39,660 nt of DNA from an uncultured Candidatus Saccharibacteria bacterium (GCA_948851665.1 CAQOWG010000008.1:1-39660), one strand, 5' to 3'; shown: positions 16,271-24,043, counted from the first letter of the stretch. The notes: generated by a model from the sequence alone, not told the origin. Translations and numbers: made by a program.

Positions 16271-17044
16271 TTATTGGACGAAAGTCACGGTATCGAGGAG
16301 ACGATCAAATTCGGTGATGAAGATGTCGGCGTCGGTCTGAATCATGACGGCCTTGTCACGAAGTTTAAAGATGACCAACTTGCCATAGATGTTATTAGAG
16401 AGTTCACCGGTATAGACATTTGCCATGACGCCATTAACTTCGCGAGTGGAGAATTGGCAACGACCACTTTTGACGAAGTTGTCATAGGTACGGACTACTG
16501 TATCAAAGCTAGCGTCACGAATGGTAACGCGAAGAGCGTTGATCGTAGTAGCGCTAACAGGTTCGACTTCGGTAGGATTTAGATAGGCTTCGAAGTCACC
16601 GCCATTTGAAGCGTCTCTGTTAATGTAAACGCTCCAGGTCTGCGGATATTCAAAACCAAGACTACCATAGTCGACAGGACCCATGAAATTACGGTAGGGA
16701 TATTTTTCGCGCTCAGCAAAATCGGCTTCCATTTTGGTAGTATTGTCGGCGACAGCCATGGCAACTGCAGCATCAATCTGAGTATCGACGTCAGTGCGGA
16801 CGTTATCCCATTCGATATATTTGTTGATATAGAGAGCAATAAACACTAGGGCGATAATCGTTGCAAGAATGAGAAAAATTGTTTGGATGAGGTTACGGTT
16901 TTTCTTGGATTTCTGTTCTGGAACAAACATATGTTGCGAAGCCAACGTAGCACCAGTATTCTGTGGGGCTTGGCCAGGAGCCGCGGGCCCAAATTTTGGT
17001 GTGGCAACAGGGTCAACCATACTGGGATAAGAATTGTTTTGCAT
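16271..17044 (-). CDS. Hypothetical single-pass membrane protein, 257 aa
   Basis: The family is not recognised. A Pro/Gln/Asn-rich cytoplasmic N-terminus (about 1-45) is followed by KSKKNR, one membrane helix (about 52-73) and an extracytoplasmic domain. Within that domain GSLGFEYPQTWSVYIN and a C-terminal stretch ending LLDTVTFVQ resemble the PsbP-like/lipoprotein folds often annotated in Gram-positives, which is only a likeness. It sits between xseB and the histidine kinase on the same strand. It could sense something outside and signal to the sensorless kinase, but nothing in the sequence shows this. The -10 lies 6 nt before the ATG. Confidence 0.75.
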   Translation of the reverse strand: MQNNSYPSMVDPVATPKFGPAAPGQAPQNTGATLASQHMFVPEQKSKKNRNLIQTIFLILATIIALVFIALYINKYIEWDNVRTDVDTQIDAAVAMAVADNTTKMEADFAEREKYPYRNFMGPVDYGSLGFEYPQTWSVYINRDASNGGDFEAYLNPTEVEPVSATTINALRVTIRDASFDTVVRTYDNFVKSGRCQFSTREVNGVMANVYTGELSNNIYGKLVIFKLRDKAVMIQTDADIFITEFDRLLDTVTFVQ

Positions 17045-17050
17045 AGTTTT

Positions 17051-17056
17051 ATAATA
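17051..17056 (-). promoter_or_regulatory. -10 box of the 257-aa membrane protein
   Basis: Minus strand TATTAT, 6 nt before the ATG, so the message should be leaderless. It lies in the 20-bp gap after xseB, so read-through from xseAB is also likely. Confidence 0.45.
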
Positions 17057-17064
17057 GCAAAAAG

Positions 17065-17277
17065 CTAATCCTTTGTAAAGTCCTCTAGGACTTCAACTTC
17101 ATTTTTAAGCTGTTCGAGGTCTTTGGAAATTTCTTCGGCTAAAAGGCTGGCAGTTTTATACTTATCAAGAGCCTGATCAATAACAAAATCTTCGCTATAA
17201 AACCATTCGACAGATTCATCGAGCTTTGCCATTTTGTCGGCGATGGTATGCTTATTATTGGTGACGTTTTTGGACAT
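17065..17277 (-). CDS. xseB: Exodeoxyribonuclease VII small subunit
   Basis: A 70-residue helical, acidic protein. The central DQALDKYKTASLLAEEISKDLEQ follows the XseB pattern of one long helical hairpin that binds the large subunit. Length is normal. It overlaps the 3' end of xseA by 23 bp, the usual arrangement. Together they make the nuclease that trims single-stranded DNA in both directions. Confidence 0.88.
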   Translation of the reverse strand: MSKNVTNNKHTIADKMAKLDESVEWFYSEDFVIDQALDKYKTASLLAEEISKDLEQLKNEVEVLEDFTKD

Positions 17278-18394
17278 TTGTAACCTCCGCGGTTAAAATT
17301 TGATGTTCAGTGGTAATTGTAATTTTGGAGCCAGGGGATTGTTTGCCGGTGATGATGGCGTAGCCGCGACGTAGGACATTTTCAGGGCTGAGGCTTTCGA
17401 GGATCTTGCGAGTTTCGGCAATATGGCGTAAATCTTGGTTGATTTTATTAAGGACTTCGGTGCGTAATTGCGTGATTGTACCATGAATGGATTTTTTGGT
17501 AAGGTCAATTTCATTAAGTAGGTAACGCTTAACATCCTCGACGCGTAGATGGGCTTGGCGGGAGATGGCGGACTTATCGGGAGTGAGGCGCTCGGCAGCA
17601 TTAGAAGGTGTACTGGCGCGCACATCGGCGGCGAGATCGGCAAGACTTTCGTCAACTTCGTGACCGATTCCAGTAATGATAGGGATTTTACTGGCAGCAA
17701 TAGCACGCGCAAGAGCCTCATCATTAAAAGCAGCGAGGTCATCGGCACTACCGCCGCCACGAAGAATCGCGATCACATCAACGCCGCCGCGTTTATTAAA
17801 ATAGTTGATAGCGCGGATAATTTGCTCAGGGGCGGCCAAACCTTGCACTTGAGTATTGACGGTCTTAACTTTGAGACCGCCCCAGCGATTATCGAGGATC
17901 TTGAGAAAATCGATGTAGCCAGCAGCGCCGGTCGAAGAAATCACGCCGATCTCACGAATGTGAAGCGGGAGAGGGCGTTTTCTCGCAGGGTCAAAAAGCC
18001 CCTCAAGAGCAAGCTTTTTCTTAAGGAGCTCAAAGCTCTTTTTGATATTCCCTTCGCCAACCGGCATCACTTGGCGAACAGTGAGAGAGAATTTGCCCCA
18101 GCGGGTGACTTTTGGCACGGCGCGGACGCGGACTTTCATACCGTCGGTAATGGCGGTGGTAAGCTGGGAGAGGACCATAAAGCAGTTGACGCTAAACTCT
18201 TTGTCTTTAAGATCGAAGAAAACCCATTTACCTTGATTGACCTTGAAGCTCGCGACCTCACCTTCAATGAGAATATCATCAAAGTCACGACTAAGCATAG
18301 CATTACAATAATCGATAAATTCCGAAACGGAATAGGGGCGCTCTTCCCCATTATCGTCCTTGGCGCGTAACCAGCCATCAAAACCTTCAAACAT
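17255..18394 (-). CDS. xseA: Exodeoxyribonuclease VII large subunit
   Basis: This 379-residue catalytic subunit digests single-stranded DNA in repair and mismatch correction. The N-terminal OB-fold has YSVSEFIDYCNAML and IEGEVASFKVNQGKWVFFDL in its first 65 residues. The catalytic part has GVISSTGAAGYIDFL, ILRGGGSADDL, TGIGHEVDESLADLAAD and RASTPSNAAERLTP, all family hallmarks. It is shorter than the ~450-residue E. coli form, mainly in the coiled C-terminal region. Its ATG is only 17 bp from the divergent methyltransferase ATG, so there is no room for a normal leader. Confidence 0.94.
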   Translation of the reverse strand: MFEGFDGWLRAKDDNGEERPYSVSEFIDYCNAMLSRDFDDILIEGEVASFKVNQGKWVFFDLKDKEFSVNCFMVLSQLTTAITDGMKVRVRAVPKVTRWGKFSLTVRQVMPVGEGNIKKSFELLKKKLALEGLFDPARKRPLPLHIREIGVISSTGAAGYIDFLKILDNRWGGLKVKTVNTQVQGLAAPEQIIRAINYFNKRGGVDVIAILRGGGSADDLAAFNDEALARAIAASKIPIITGIGHEVDESLADLAADVRASTPSNAAERLTPDKSAISRQAHLRVEDVKRYLLNEIDLTKKSIHGTITQLRTEVLNKINQDLRHIAETRKILESLSPENVLRRGYAIITGKQSPGSKITITTEHQILTAEVTNVQKRHQ

Positions 18395-18411
18395 TATGAT
18401 ATAATCATAAC
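18395..18411. promoter_or_regulatory. 17-bp divergent intergenic region, xseA / methyltransferase
   Basis: The whole gap is the near-palindrome TATGATATAATCATAAC. On the plus strand it gives TGA-TATAAT (18400-18405), 6 nt before the ATG at 18412. On the minus strand GATTAT or TATGAT lies 6-9 nt before the xseA ATG. Both messages must be leaderless or nearly so, and the two -10 boxes overlap, so RNA polymerase cannot occupy both at once. Confidence 0.7.
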
Positions 18412-19665
18412 ATGAATAAGCAGATTGCGGTACTGGGACGTCAGCCGCTGATTTCGGTGGCCGAGTTGGAAGCTCGATTCGGCGCGAATGTGCGAATTAT
18501 TGCGCGTTCCAAAAATAGTCCTTGGCTTGCGGAGTTTGAGGCAGATCGACACGTAGATATTCGGAAGTTGGGTGGGATTTTGAAGATCGCTGAGCCGATT
18601 GAGATGAAAGATTTTTTGGCGAGTTTGCCGGCTGAGGGAAAAATTACGCTCGGAGTGTCAGATTTTTCAAAGAAGACGAGTGCTTCCCAAGCACAAAAAA
18701 GCGCGCTAACGCTGAAAAAAATGCTCGTAAAGCAGGGGCGGAGCGTGCGGGTAGTACCGAATCAAACTGCCGTATTATCAAGCGCAGTAAGCCTACATAA
18801 TCATCTTTTTCGGGAGAATAAAATTGAATTGCTGAAACTGGATGAAAAACTTTATAAAGTTACCCAGGCGTCGAATCCGGAAGGTTACGCTCGGCGCGAC
18901 CAAAAACGACCAGCGCGAGATGCGAAGGTGGGGATGTTGCCACCGAAATTGGCACAAATATTGATTAATCTTTGCGGAGAGTTGCCGGAGGGGGCGCGGG
19001 TACTGGATCCATTTTGTGGGACAGGAGTGGTACTACAAGAGGCACTATTGATGGGGTACCGAGCGTACGGAACGGATGTGAATGAGAGGATGGTGGAATA
19101 TTCCGAGAGAAACTTGAAATGGCTGGAAGGGTCGCTTACTAGTCTCTCTCGGTCTTCGCTTCGGGCGCCTGTCGTTACAGGGCCCGTGCGCTCAAGTTCC
19201 GCCGTTACTTCACATGACCTCGAGAAACTAGCAAGCGTCCCTTCCAACCATCGCAAGGTCTCGTCCGGAAACACCGTTGTTCAGGTGGGTGATGCGACGA
19301 GTTTTCAATGGGAACAGCCGATTGATGCGGTGGCGTGCGAGACTTATCTTGGGCCGCCGATGTCGAATCCGCCGGCGGAAATTAAATTGAAAGACACTAG
19401 ACAACTATGTGGAGGGATTATCCGGGGATTTTTGAAGAATTTAGCCGGACAAATCAAAAGCGGAACGCCGGTGGTGATAGCAGTGCCAGCATGGCTAAGG
19501 CCAGATGGAACATATACGAGGCTTTTTGGGGAGAAATTAGTTGACGAAATGGAGAATCTGCGCTATAATGTATCTAGTTTCAAGAATTTGGGGCAAAATG
19601 ACTTGCTTTATCATCGCGAGGGACAAGTTGTGGCCCGGGAAATAATAGTTTTAAGGAAGAAGTAA
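18412..19665 (+). CDS. TRM11-like SAM-dependent methyltransferase
   Basis: A 417-residue putative tRNA guanosine-2'-type methyltransferase. The N-terminal ~150 residues look like the THUMP-bearing half. The Rossmann core has LDPFCGTGVVLQEAL (198-212) for SAM and GTDVNERMVEYSERNLKWL. The catalytic motif is unusual: instead of (D/N)PPY there is CETYLGPP (309-316). Between strands 2 and 3, residues about 239-286 are a Ser/Arg-rich insertion made by an inverted duplication of DNA. rpmA follows after 1 nt in an operon. Whether it modifies tRNA or rRNA is not shown. Confidence 0.8.
   Translation: MNKQIAVLGRQPLISVAELEARFGANVRIIARSKNSPWLAEFEADRHVDIRKLGGILKIAEPIEMKDFLASLPAEGKITLGVSDFSKKTSASQAQKSALTLKKMLVKQGRSVRVVPNQTAVLSSAVSLHNHLFRENKIELLKLDEKLYKVTQASNPEGYARRDQKRPARDAKVGMLPPKLAQILINLCGELPEGARVLDPFCGTGVVLQEALLMGYRAYGTDVNERMVEYSERNLKWLEGSLTSLSRSSLRAPVVTGPVRSSSAVTSHDLEKLASVPSNHRKVSSGNTVVQVGDATSFQWEQPIDAVACETYLGPPMSNPPAEIKLKDTRQLCGGIIRGFLKNLAGQIKSGTPVVIAVPAWLRPDGTYTRLFGEKLVDEMENLRYNVSSFKNLGQNDLLYHREGQVVAREIIVLRKK
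18848..18861. repeat. Copy of palindrome AACTTTATAAAGTT
   Basis: A perfect 14-bp palindrome inside the methyltransferase coding region (codons for Leu-Tyr-Lys-Val), identical to the two sites in the Fic promoter at 27725-27738 and 27744-27757. Confidence 0.6.
19101..19271. repeat. Imperfect inverted duplication inside the methyltransferase gene
   Basis: The left arm, about 19101-19151, and the right arm, about 19218-19271, are inverted copies with roughly four of five bases matching; the best 24-bp block has 21 matches. They flank a loop of about 66 nt that holds its own hairpin (GGGC, CCTGT/ACAGG, GCCC at 19163-19184). The frame is kept, and read backward the right arm encodes LRWLEGTLASFSRS, a mirror of the forward LKWLEGSLTSLSRS. 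Confidence 0.75.
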
Positions 19666-19666
19666 A

Positions 19667-19939
19667 ATGTCACATGTCAAAGCTGGCGGTACCGCCAAAA
19701 ACATTCATAACAATGCCGGCCAACGCCTCGGCGTGAAGCGTTTTGGTGGCCAAAAAGTCAAGAACGGCGAAGTGCTAGTGCGCCAAACTGGCGCTACCAA
19801 GATTGCTGGTCCTGGCACCTACATGAGCCGGAATTTCACGATTCATGCTGCCAAAGATGGCGTGGTGACTTTCGTAAAAACCAAGAAATGCCACTTCTCT
19901 GGTAAATCTGTGCCGCGTGTACGCGTAGAAGTGCGCTAA
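19667..19939 (+). CDS. rpmA: Large ribosomal subunit protein bL27
   Basis: A 90-residue ribosomal protein whose N-terminal tail reaches the peptidyl transferase centre. The core NNAGQRLGVKRFGGQ and the later GPGTYMSRNFTIHAAKDGVV match the family. The N-terminus is SHVKAGGTAKN, without an extra cleavable peptide. It lies 1 nt after the methyltransferase stop and ends at a strong terminator, so it is co-transcribed with the methyltransferase. bL27 is more often found next to rplU and obg; neither is here. Confidence 0.95.
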   Translation: MSHVKAGGTAKNIHNNAGQRLGVKRFGGQKVKNGEVLVRQTGATKIAGPGTYMSRNFTIHAAKDGVVTFVKTKKCHFSGKSVPRVRVEVR

Positions 19940-19954
19940 TGAAAAACCAAAAGT

Positions 19955-19985
19955 AAAGCCGTCCAATTCCTTGGGCGGCTTTTTG
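19955..19985. terminator. Terminator after rpmA
   Basis: Stem AAAGCCGTCC/GGGCGGCTTT (19955-19964 and 19973-19982, one G-U pair) followed by a T5 run that includes the stem end. It also lies downstream of the convergent gene ending at 20001 and may serve both. Confidence 0.8.
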
Positions 19986-20000
19986 CAGTTTGACAAATAC

Positions 20001-20774
20001 TCACTTTGTAATTTCAACCAACTGACCATTTTCTATAGTCCTACCGGTATACCGACCGTCATAGTACGGGTCGCTCCAGTACCAAGTGTCGTCCGCCTCC
20101 AAACGTACCCGAACGCGTATTTCACAGGCGTATTCTTTGCCATAAGGCAGAATGCCATCCTGGTCATCGTATCCGACATAGATGCCGAAGGTATCCGAAT
20201 GAACAAACAGCTGTCTGTGATTGACCTGAGCGCCATTGAGTAAGCCACCGTGATTATAGAGTTTGGCTTTGCCAACAGTCTTAAATCGAGCCCAACCATC
20301 CGCAGTGGGGTCATCGGCACGGTCGATTACCGGGTACTGGCTATAAAATTCGACACTACCACGCGAGTCATTCTCATCGTCCCCATAGCGCACGATTGCA
20401 TTGAGTGATACCGTGTTATAGTTATCGCCCTGACCAATCAAAGCTGTGACGTTCTCCAGCGCTTCTTCCACGGCACCGTCATTGACGATAATACAGTGTA
20501 AAATGTATTCCTCGCCGACGCGTACTTCGGTGATGCGTTCGCCAGTGGTTACATCTGTCAGGTAAACCAAACGCTGCTCATCACCATATGCGGGGTCGTC
20601 GCGGTCGGTGTTCAACCGATTATCACCATTGGCCTGGAAGATAAACCCCTGCTTTGCAATTGCTGCGTCCGCGTCCTCTTTCAAGACAAGTGCTTGGGCT
20701 TCCAACTGCGGTATACTCATGAGTACAAGAGCAAGAACCATTGACATTGTTACAAAAGATTTTCTGATTTTCAT
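20001..20774 (-). CDS. Hypothetical secreted protein, 257 aa
   Basis: A classical signal peptide covers about the first 27 residues, with a cleavage site after LEA or QA in PQLEAQA. The mature protein is acidic, has no membrane anchor and is probably exported. Its middle (about 80-230) fits a single beta-sandwich of the kind annotated as conserved repeat or DUF11-like in Patescibacteria and Actinobacteria: VGEEYILHCIIVNDG near the start and GILPYGKEYACEIRVRVRL near the end. That assignment is from memory and tentative. The start at 20774 follows GGAGGG by 7 nt. It has the shared strong promoter and a leader element also seen before the DUF1704 gene. Confidence 0.78.
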   Translation of the reverse strand: MKIRKSFVTMSMVLALVLMSIPQLEAQALVLKEDADAAIAKQGFIFQANGDNRLNTDRDDPAYGDEQRLVYLTDVTTGERITEVRVGEEYILHCIIVNDGAVEEALENVTALIGQGDNYNTVSLNAIVRYGDDENDSRGSVEFYSQYPVIDRADDPTADGWARFKTVGKAKLYNHGGLLNGAQVNHRQLFVHSDTFGIYVGYDDQDGILPYGKEYACEIRVRVRLEADDTWYWSDPYYDGRYTGRTIENGQLVEITK

Positions 20775-20804
20775 AAAATATCCCTCCATATTTTGAGTAT
20801 TTGT

Positions 20805-20830
20805 ACCACAAGTTCTTAATCTACCTAAGG
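20805..20830 (-). other. Leader element shared with the DUF1704 gene
   Basis: On the minus strand the 26 nt from CCTTAGG to CTTGTGGT align with 4423-4447 with about 20 matches. The motif CTTGTGG followed by TAC occurs a second time further upstream in the same leader, near 20833-20845, as CTTGTGGCGTAC. Confidence 0.5.
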
Positions 20831-20868
20831 GCGTACGCCACAAGGTTTGCATTAAAAACTTATGGCCC

Positions 20869-20926
20869 GTAGTATTATACTACGTCCTTATGTTTCCATT
20901 GTAGCACAGATTATCATTTTTGTCAA
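20869..20926 (-). promoter_or_regulatory. Shared-type promoter and 5' hairpin of the secreted-protein gene
   Basis: -35 TTGACA (20921-20926), 17-bp spacer with AATCTGTG, -10 TGC-TACAAT (20898-20903), then GGAAACATAAGGACGTAG. The hairpin GTAGTA-TAA-TACTAC (20869-20883) lies about 9 nt into the transcript. The leader is about 115 nt. Confidence 0.85.
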
Positions 20927-20998
20927 TAGTATTAATGTTTTTTCAGCGATAACAAGACTACGGGCTTCTGCAATTAAGTAAACTGGCAATTCGTGTGC

Positions 20999-21004
20999 TA
21001 TAAT
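20999..21004 (+). promoter_or_regulatory. -10 box of the PfkB-like/aldolase gene
   Basis: TGC-TATAAT, extended -10, 6 nt before the ATG at 21011; the message should be leaderless. Confidence 0.65.
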
Positions 21005-21010
21005 ATAAGT

Positions 21011-22852
21011 ATGAGCAAGATTTTGATAATTGGGAACGTTCTGAAGGATGTTTATCTGAAATTAGACAATCGGCAAAATGACTTTGAGGAGGATGCGCAG
21101 GGGATTCAGTGGCTGGATTTAGCTTTTAATGGGGCGAAGCATGGGTTTTTCAAACGTACGTCGGTGTATGGCGGCGCAGCGGTGTCGATGGCGGTATTGA
21201 GTCGGCTGGGAGTAGAGGCAAAGATCTTGGGCTCGCAGACTGAATTCAAGAACGGAGAGATTCTGTGGCAAGACCGGCCGGACGATTATCGTTATATCCT
21301 CTGCCATGAGGGAGAAATTACGTACTTTATGCCGAGTAGCAGAAAAGTGACAGACTGGGTGACGCCAAATGGCACACCAGAGTGGCTACTGATTGATCGG
21401 AGCGCGACAATTTCAGCGCGATTGGTTGATGAGGTAAAAAACTTTATTAAGTTCTCGCCGGCAACGAAAATTGCGGTGCATGTCGAAAAAAATTTGACGC
21501 CGGACGGACGAAGATTGGCGGAAATGGCAGATGTCCTCTTTGTGGAGGACGAACCGCCTGTGCATACAGAGGAAAAAATCGTCGACAAAATTGACCTTGG
21601 CACGCCAAGCAAACAACTAACTTGCCATATCAGCCCGCGCAAAATCGTACTAAACGACGCCGAAGAGAGTTGGGTGTTAAGCAAGACTGATATGATGACG
21701 CACCTAACCGTTTATTCGACGATTGTAGCTACAGTGTTGGGGGTGATTGCGGCTGGCGGTTCGGCGGCAGATGCGGTACTTTGGGCGCGCCTCAATGCAG
21801 AACATGCGACACTAGAAGCTTCTCTTTCGGCAAAAAAGCTACAGGAGCTGGCAAAGATTGAACGCGAAAAACGCGAAAATATGAAACTGGTGGCACAGTC
21901 GTTGATGACACCAAGGATGGGTATTCTGGCGGCAGACGAATCAGAACGAATATTAACAGAACGTTTAGTGAAATTCGGTATACCAGCAAACGCGAATACG
22001 CGAAAAGAATATCGAAAGATGCTACTTTCTACGCCAGAGTTAAAGGAATATGCTAGTGGGGTAATTCTTAGCGAAGAAACCGCCAAGACAAAAACGGAAC
22101 GAGGACAGAACTTCCTGGAGTATTTGACTGGGCGCGGAATTATTACTGGTATCAAGGCAGACCAGGGGCAAGTGCAGTTTGGTGATACGGACGAGACATA
22201 TAGTCTGGGAGAAATAGGGCTGATAGAACGGCTGCGTGACTATTACCATATGGGGGCGCGGTTCGCAAAATGGCACGCAAAGTTTACAATCGGTAAAGAT
22301 ATGCCAAGTTTTCAAGCAGTGGAGCGGGCGGCAGAATTGCTGGCGGGCTTTGTGAAAGAATGCCAGCTGGTGGGTATCGTACCAATGATTGAATCTGATG
22401 TGAGCTGGGCGGGAGATTATACGATTGAACAGAGCTTGGAAACAACCAACCGAGTACTTACAGTGATCTTTGAGAAGCTGGAACGACGCCGGGTGGATTT
22501 TGATAGTATTATTTTGAAGACAAATATGATTAGTGCAGGCAGTGAAGCCGTGGCCGGGAGTACACCACGCGAAGTGGCAATGGCGACGTCGGCCGTAATG
22601 AAGCATACTGTACCGAAATATATTGCAGGTGTGGTATTTATGAGCGGTGGACAGGCAGCGAAGGTGGCAACGCAGAATCTAGCGGCAATCTGCAAGGAAA
22701 AGCCATTCCCTTGGCCGGTGAGTTATGCTTTTGGTCGAGCATTGCAGGACCCAGTGATGCAGACCTGGAAAGGCAAAGAGGAGAACGTAAAAGCCGCACA
22801 GGCAGCATTGAAGCGTCACCTGCAGGATAATTCGGAAGCAATTAGGAGTTAA
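21011..22852 (+). CDS. PfkB-like domain fused to class I fructose-bisphosphate aldolase
   Basis: A 613-residue fusion. Residues 1 to about 280 have the PfkB/ribokinase fold: the opening KILIIGNVLKDVYL and the substrate-side motif GGAAVSMAVLSRLG (54-67). The C-terminal kinase motif DTxGAGD is missing; THLTVYSTIVATVLG stands in its place, so the catalytic aspartate and anion hole seem lost and the domain may be a non-catalytic relic or regulator. Residues about 285-613 are a class I aldolase: GILAADES (304-311), GIKADQG, MGARFAKWH and the Schiff-base lysine in ILKTNMI (about 503). The aldolase cleaves fructose-1,6-bisphosphate into two trioses. The start at 21011 is 6 nt after the -10. Confidence 0.88.
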   Translation: MSKILIIGNVLKDVYLKLDNRQNDFEEDAQGIQWLDLAFNGAKHGFFKRTSVYGGAAVSMAVLSRLGVEAKILGSQTEFKNGEILWQDRPDDYRYILCHEGEITYFMPSSRKVTDWVTPNGTPEWLLIDRSATISARLVDEVKNFIKFSPATKIAVHVEKNLTPDGRRLAEMADVLFVEDEPPVHTEEKIVDKIDLGTPSKQLTCHISPRKIVLNDAEESWVLSKTDMMTHLTVYSTIVATVLGVIAAGGSAADAVLWARLNAEHATLEASLSAKKLQELAKIEREKRENMKLVAQSLMTPRMGILAADESERILTERLVKFGIPANANTRKEYRKMLLSTPELKEYASGVILSEETAKTKTERGQNFLEYLTGRGIITGIKADQGQVQFGDTDETYSLGEIGLIERLRDYYHMGARFAKWHAKFTIGKDMPSFQAVERAAELLAGFVKECQLVGIVPMIESDVSWAGDYTIEQSLETTNRVLTVIFEKLERRRVDFDSIILKTNMISAGSEAVAGSTPREVAMATSAVMKHTVPKYIAGVVFMSGGQAAKVATQNLAAICKEKPFPWPVSYAFGRALQDPVMQTWKGKEENVKAAQAALKRHLQDNSEAIRS

Positions 22853-22856
22853 CGTG

Positions 22857-22893
22857 AAAAATACTCGGGTGCGTGATTTGCCCGAGTATTTTT
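22857..22893. terminator. Terminator between the aldolase and PPOX genes
   Basis: Perfect 13-bp stem AAAAATACTCGGG/CCCGAGTATTTTT (22857-22869 and 22881-22893) with an 11-nt loop. A and T runs on both sides make it work for both convergent genes. Confidence 0.85.
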
Positions 22894-22958
22894 GTGATTT
22901 TATGGCCAATTTATAGTTGACGGCTGGTAATGGTTAGCGATTAGAATGTGGCTGGCGA

Positions 22959-23369
22959 TTAGAAACTTCCCTGCCATTTAATTTCGCCATCGGAGTCACG
23001 GATTTCTGCAGTGGCATCCGCGAGATAGAGGGCCGCAAAGTCAGGATTATTCAGGGTATAGCCGGCCTCTTCTGCCCAATCAAATTCAGCAATGATGGCT
23101 TGCTTAGCTTCTGTGTTGTCACTATCGTCTACGGCTTTGGCGTGAATGCGAACCCAAGTATCACTTGGTTCGTCGTAAGCAACGATACAGATGTTGGGAT
23201 TTGCCTGCATCTGTTGATAAACTTGCTTGGACTTATGTGTCAGCATATAAATCTTGCCATTAAAAAGAACCGGATCGCCAAAGGGCCGTAAACTAGGTTT
23301 GTCGCCACTAACAGTGGCGACAAAATTAACCTGAGTTCGATTTTTGAGAAAGTCGAAAACTTCTTCCAT
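22959..23369 (-). CDS. Pyridoxamine 5'-phosphate oxidase-like flavoprotein
   Basis: A 136-residue split beta-barrel protein of the PPOX/FMN-binding group. The family pattern is visible in FVATVSGDKPSLRPFGDPVLFNGKIYMLTHKSKQVYQQMQANPNICI, read across residues 16-62 in pieces, and in the closing AEIRDSDGEIKWQ. Members bind FMN, F420 or heme and act as small oxidoreductases or stress proteins. The cofactor and substrate here are unknown. It starts 2 nt after the rplY stop, so the two are co-transcribed. Confidence 0.85.
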   Translation of the reverse strand: MEEVFDFLKNRTQVNFVATVSGDKPSLRPFGDPVLFNGKIYMLTHKSKQVYQQMQANPNICIVAYDEPSDTWVRIHAKAVDDSDNTEAKQAIIAEFDWAEEAGYTLNNPDFAALYLADATAEIRDSDGEIKWQGSF

Positions 23370-23371
23370 GA

Positions 23372-24016
23372 CTACTCAGCGCTGGCTTCGGCTGAAGTTT
23401 CGGCCGCGACTTCGGCTGGAGCGGCTTGGTCTTCGGCTTCGCGAGCAGCGGCTTCAGCGGCTGGATCGTAGACGTTGGCAATTACGGTAGTATTTTCGAG
23501 TTCTTTATCGGCGATTGCGACATTCGCAGGCATCTGCAAATCGGCCAGTGTCAAGCGGTCGTCAAGCTCGGCGAGCTTGGAACCATCGACGATGATTTCT
23601 TCGGGCAAATCGGATGGACGAGCTTTAATCTCGACTTCTTCCATAACCTGGAGAATGACGTAGTGCTTCTTAGCAGCGTCGGAAGCTTCAAAGTCGACAA
23701 TGCGAATTGGAGTGGTGGCCTCGACGACTTCGTCGGCGGAAATGGCCTGGAATTCAACATTCAGAACACGGCGGCTGACCGGGTCGATGTCGACATTTTT
23801 AACGATAGCAAGCTGAACTTGGCCAGCAATGCTCAACTCGACTGGCGAGTGATAGCCGACCTCGTGCAAAACCTTGTCGGTCTCATTGTAGGCGGAAGTG
23901 GTCATAATAGGCATTTCGCCACCATAAACGACAGAGGGGATCTGGCCAGCGGCGCGCAAAGCCTTGAGCTGTTTGCCAGTAGCCTCGCGCTTGTCCAGAG
24001 ATAATTGAATAGACAT
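23372..24016 (-). CDS. rplY: Large ribosomal subunit protein bL25, CTC form
   Basis: A 214-residue protein that binds 5S rRNA. The opening LSLDKREATGKQLKALRAAGQIPSVVYGG covers residues 5-33 and is typical; the C-terminal beta domain (TL5/CTC type) has ADLPEEI-like SDLPEEIIVDGSKLAELDD and a closing Ala/Glu-rich tail from about residue 188. The tail is low complexity, as is common in the longer CTC form. AAAGGAG lies upstream of the start. It is first in a two-gene unit with the PPOX-like gene. Confidence 0.93.
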   Translation of the reverse strand: MSIQLSLDKREATGKQLKALRAAGQIPSVVYGGEMPIMTTSAYNETDKVLHEVGYHSPVELSIAGQVQLAIVKNVDIDPVSRRVLNVEFQAISADEVVEATTPIRIVDFEASDAAKKHYVILQVMEEVEIKARPSDLPEEIIVDGSKLAELDDRLTLADLQMPANVAIADKELENTTVIANVYDPAAEAAAREAEDQAAPAEVAAETSAEASAE

Positions 24017-24043
24017 AATAAATTTAACTCCTTTGTTTTGACT

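Noticed and set aside
18885..19274. 129-residue open frame on the minus strand inside the methyltransferase gene
   Set aside because: It mirrors the forward protein because of the inverted duplication at 19101-19271; it has no promoter, ribosome site or family match.
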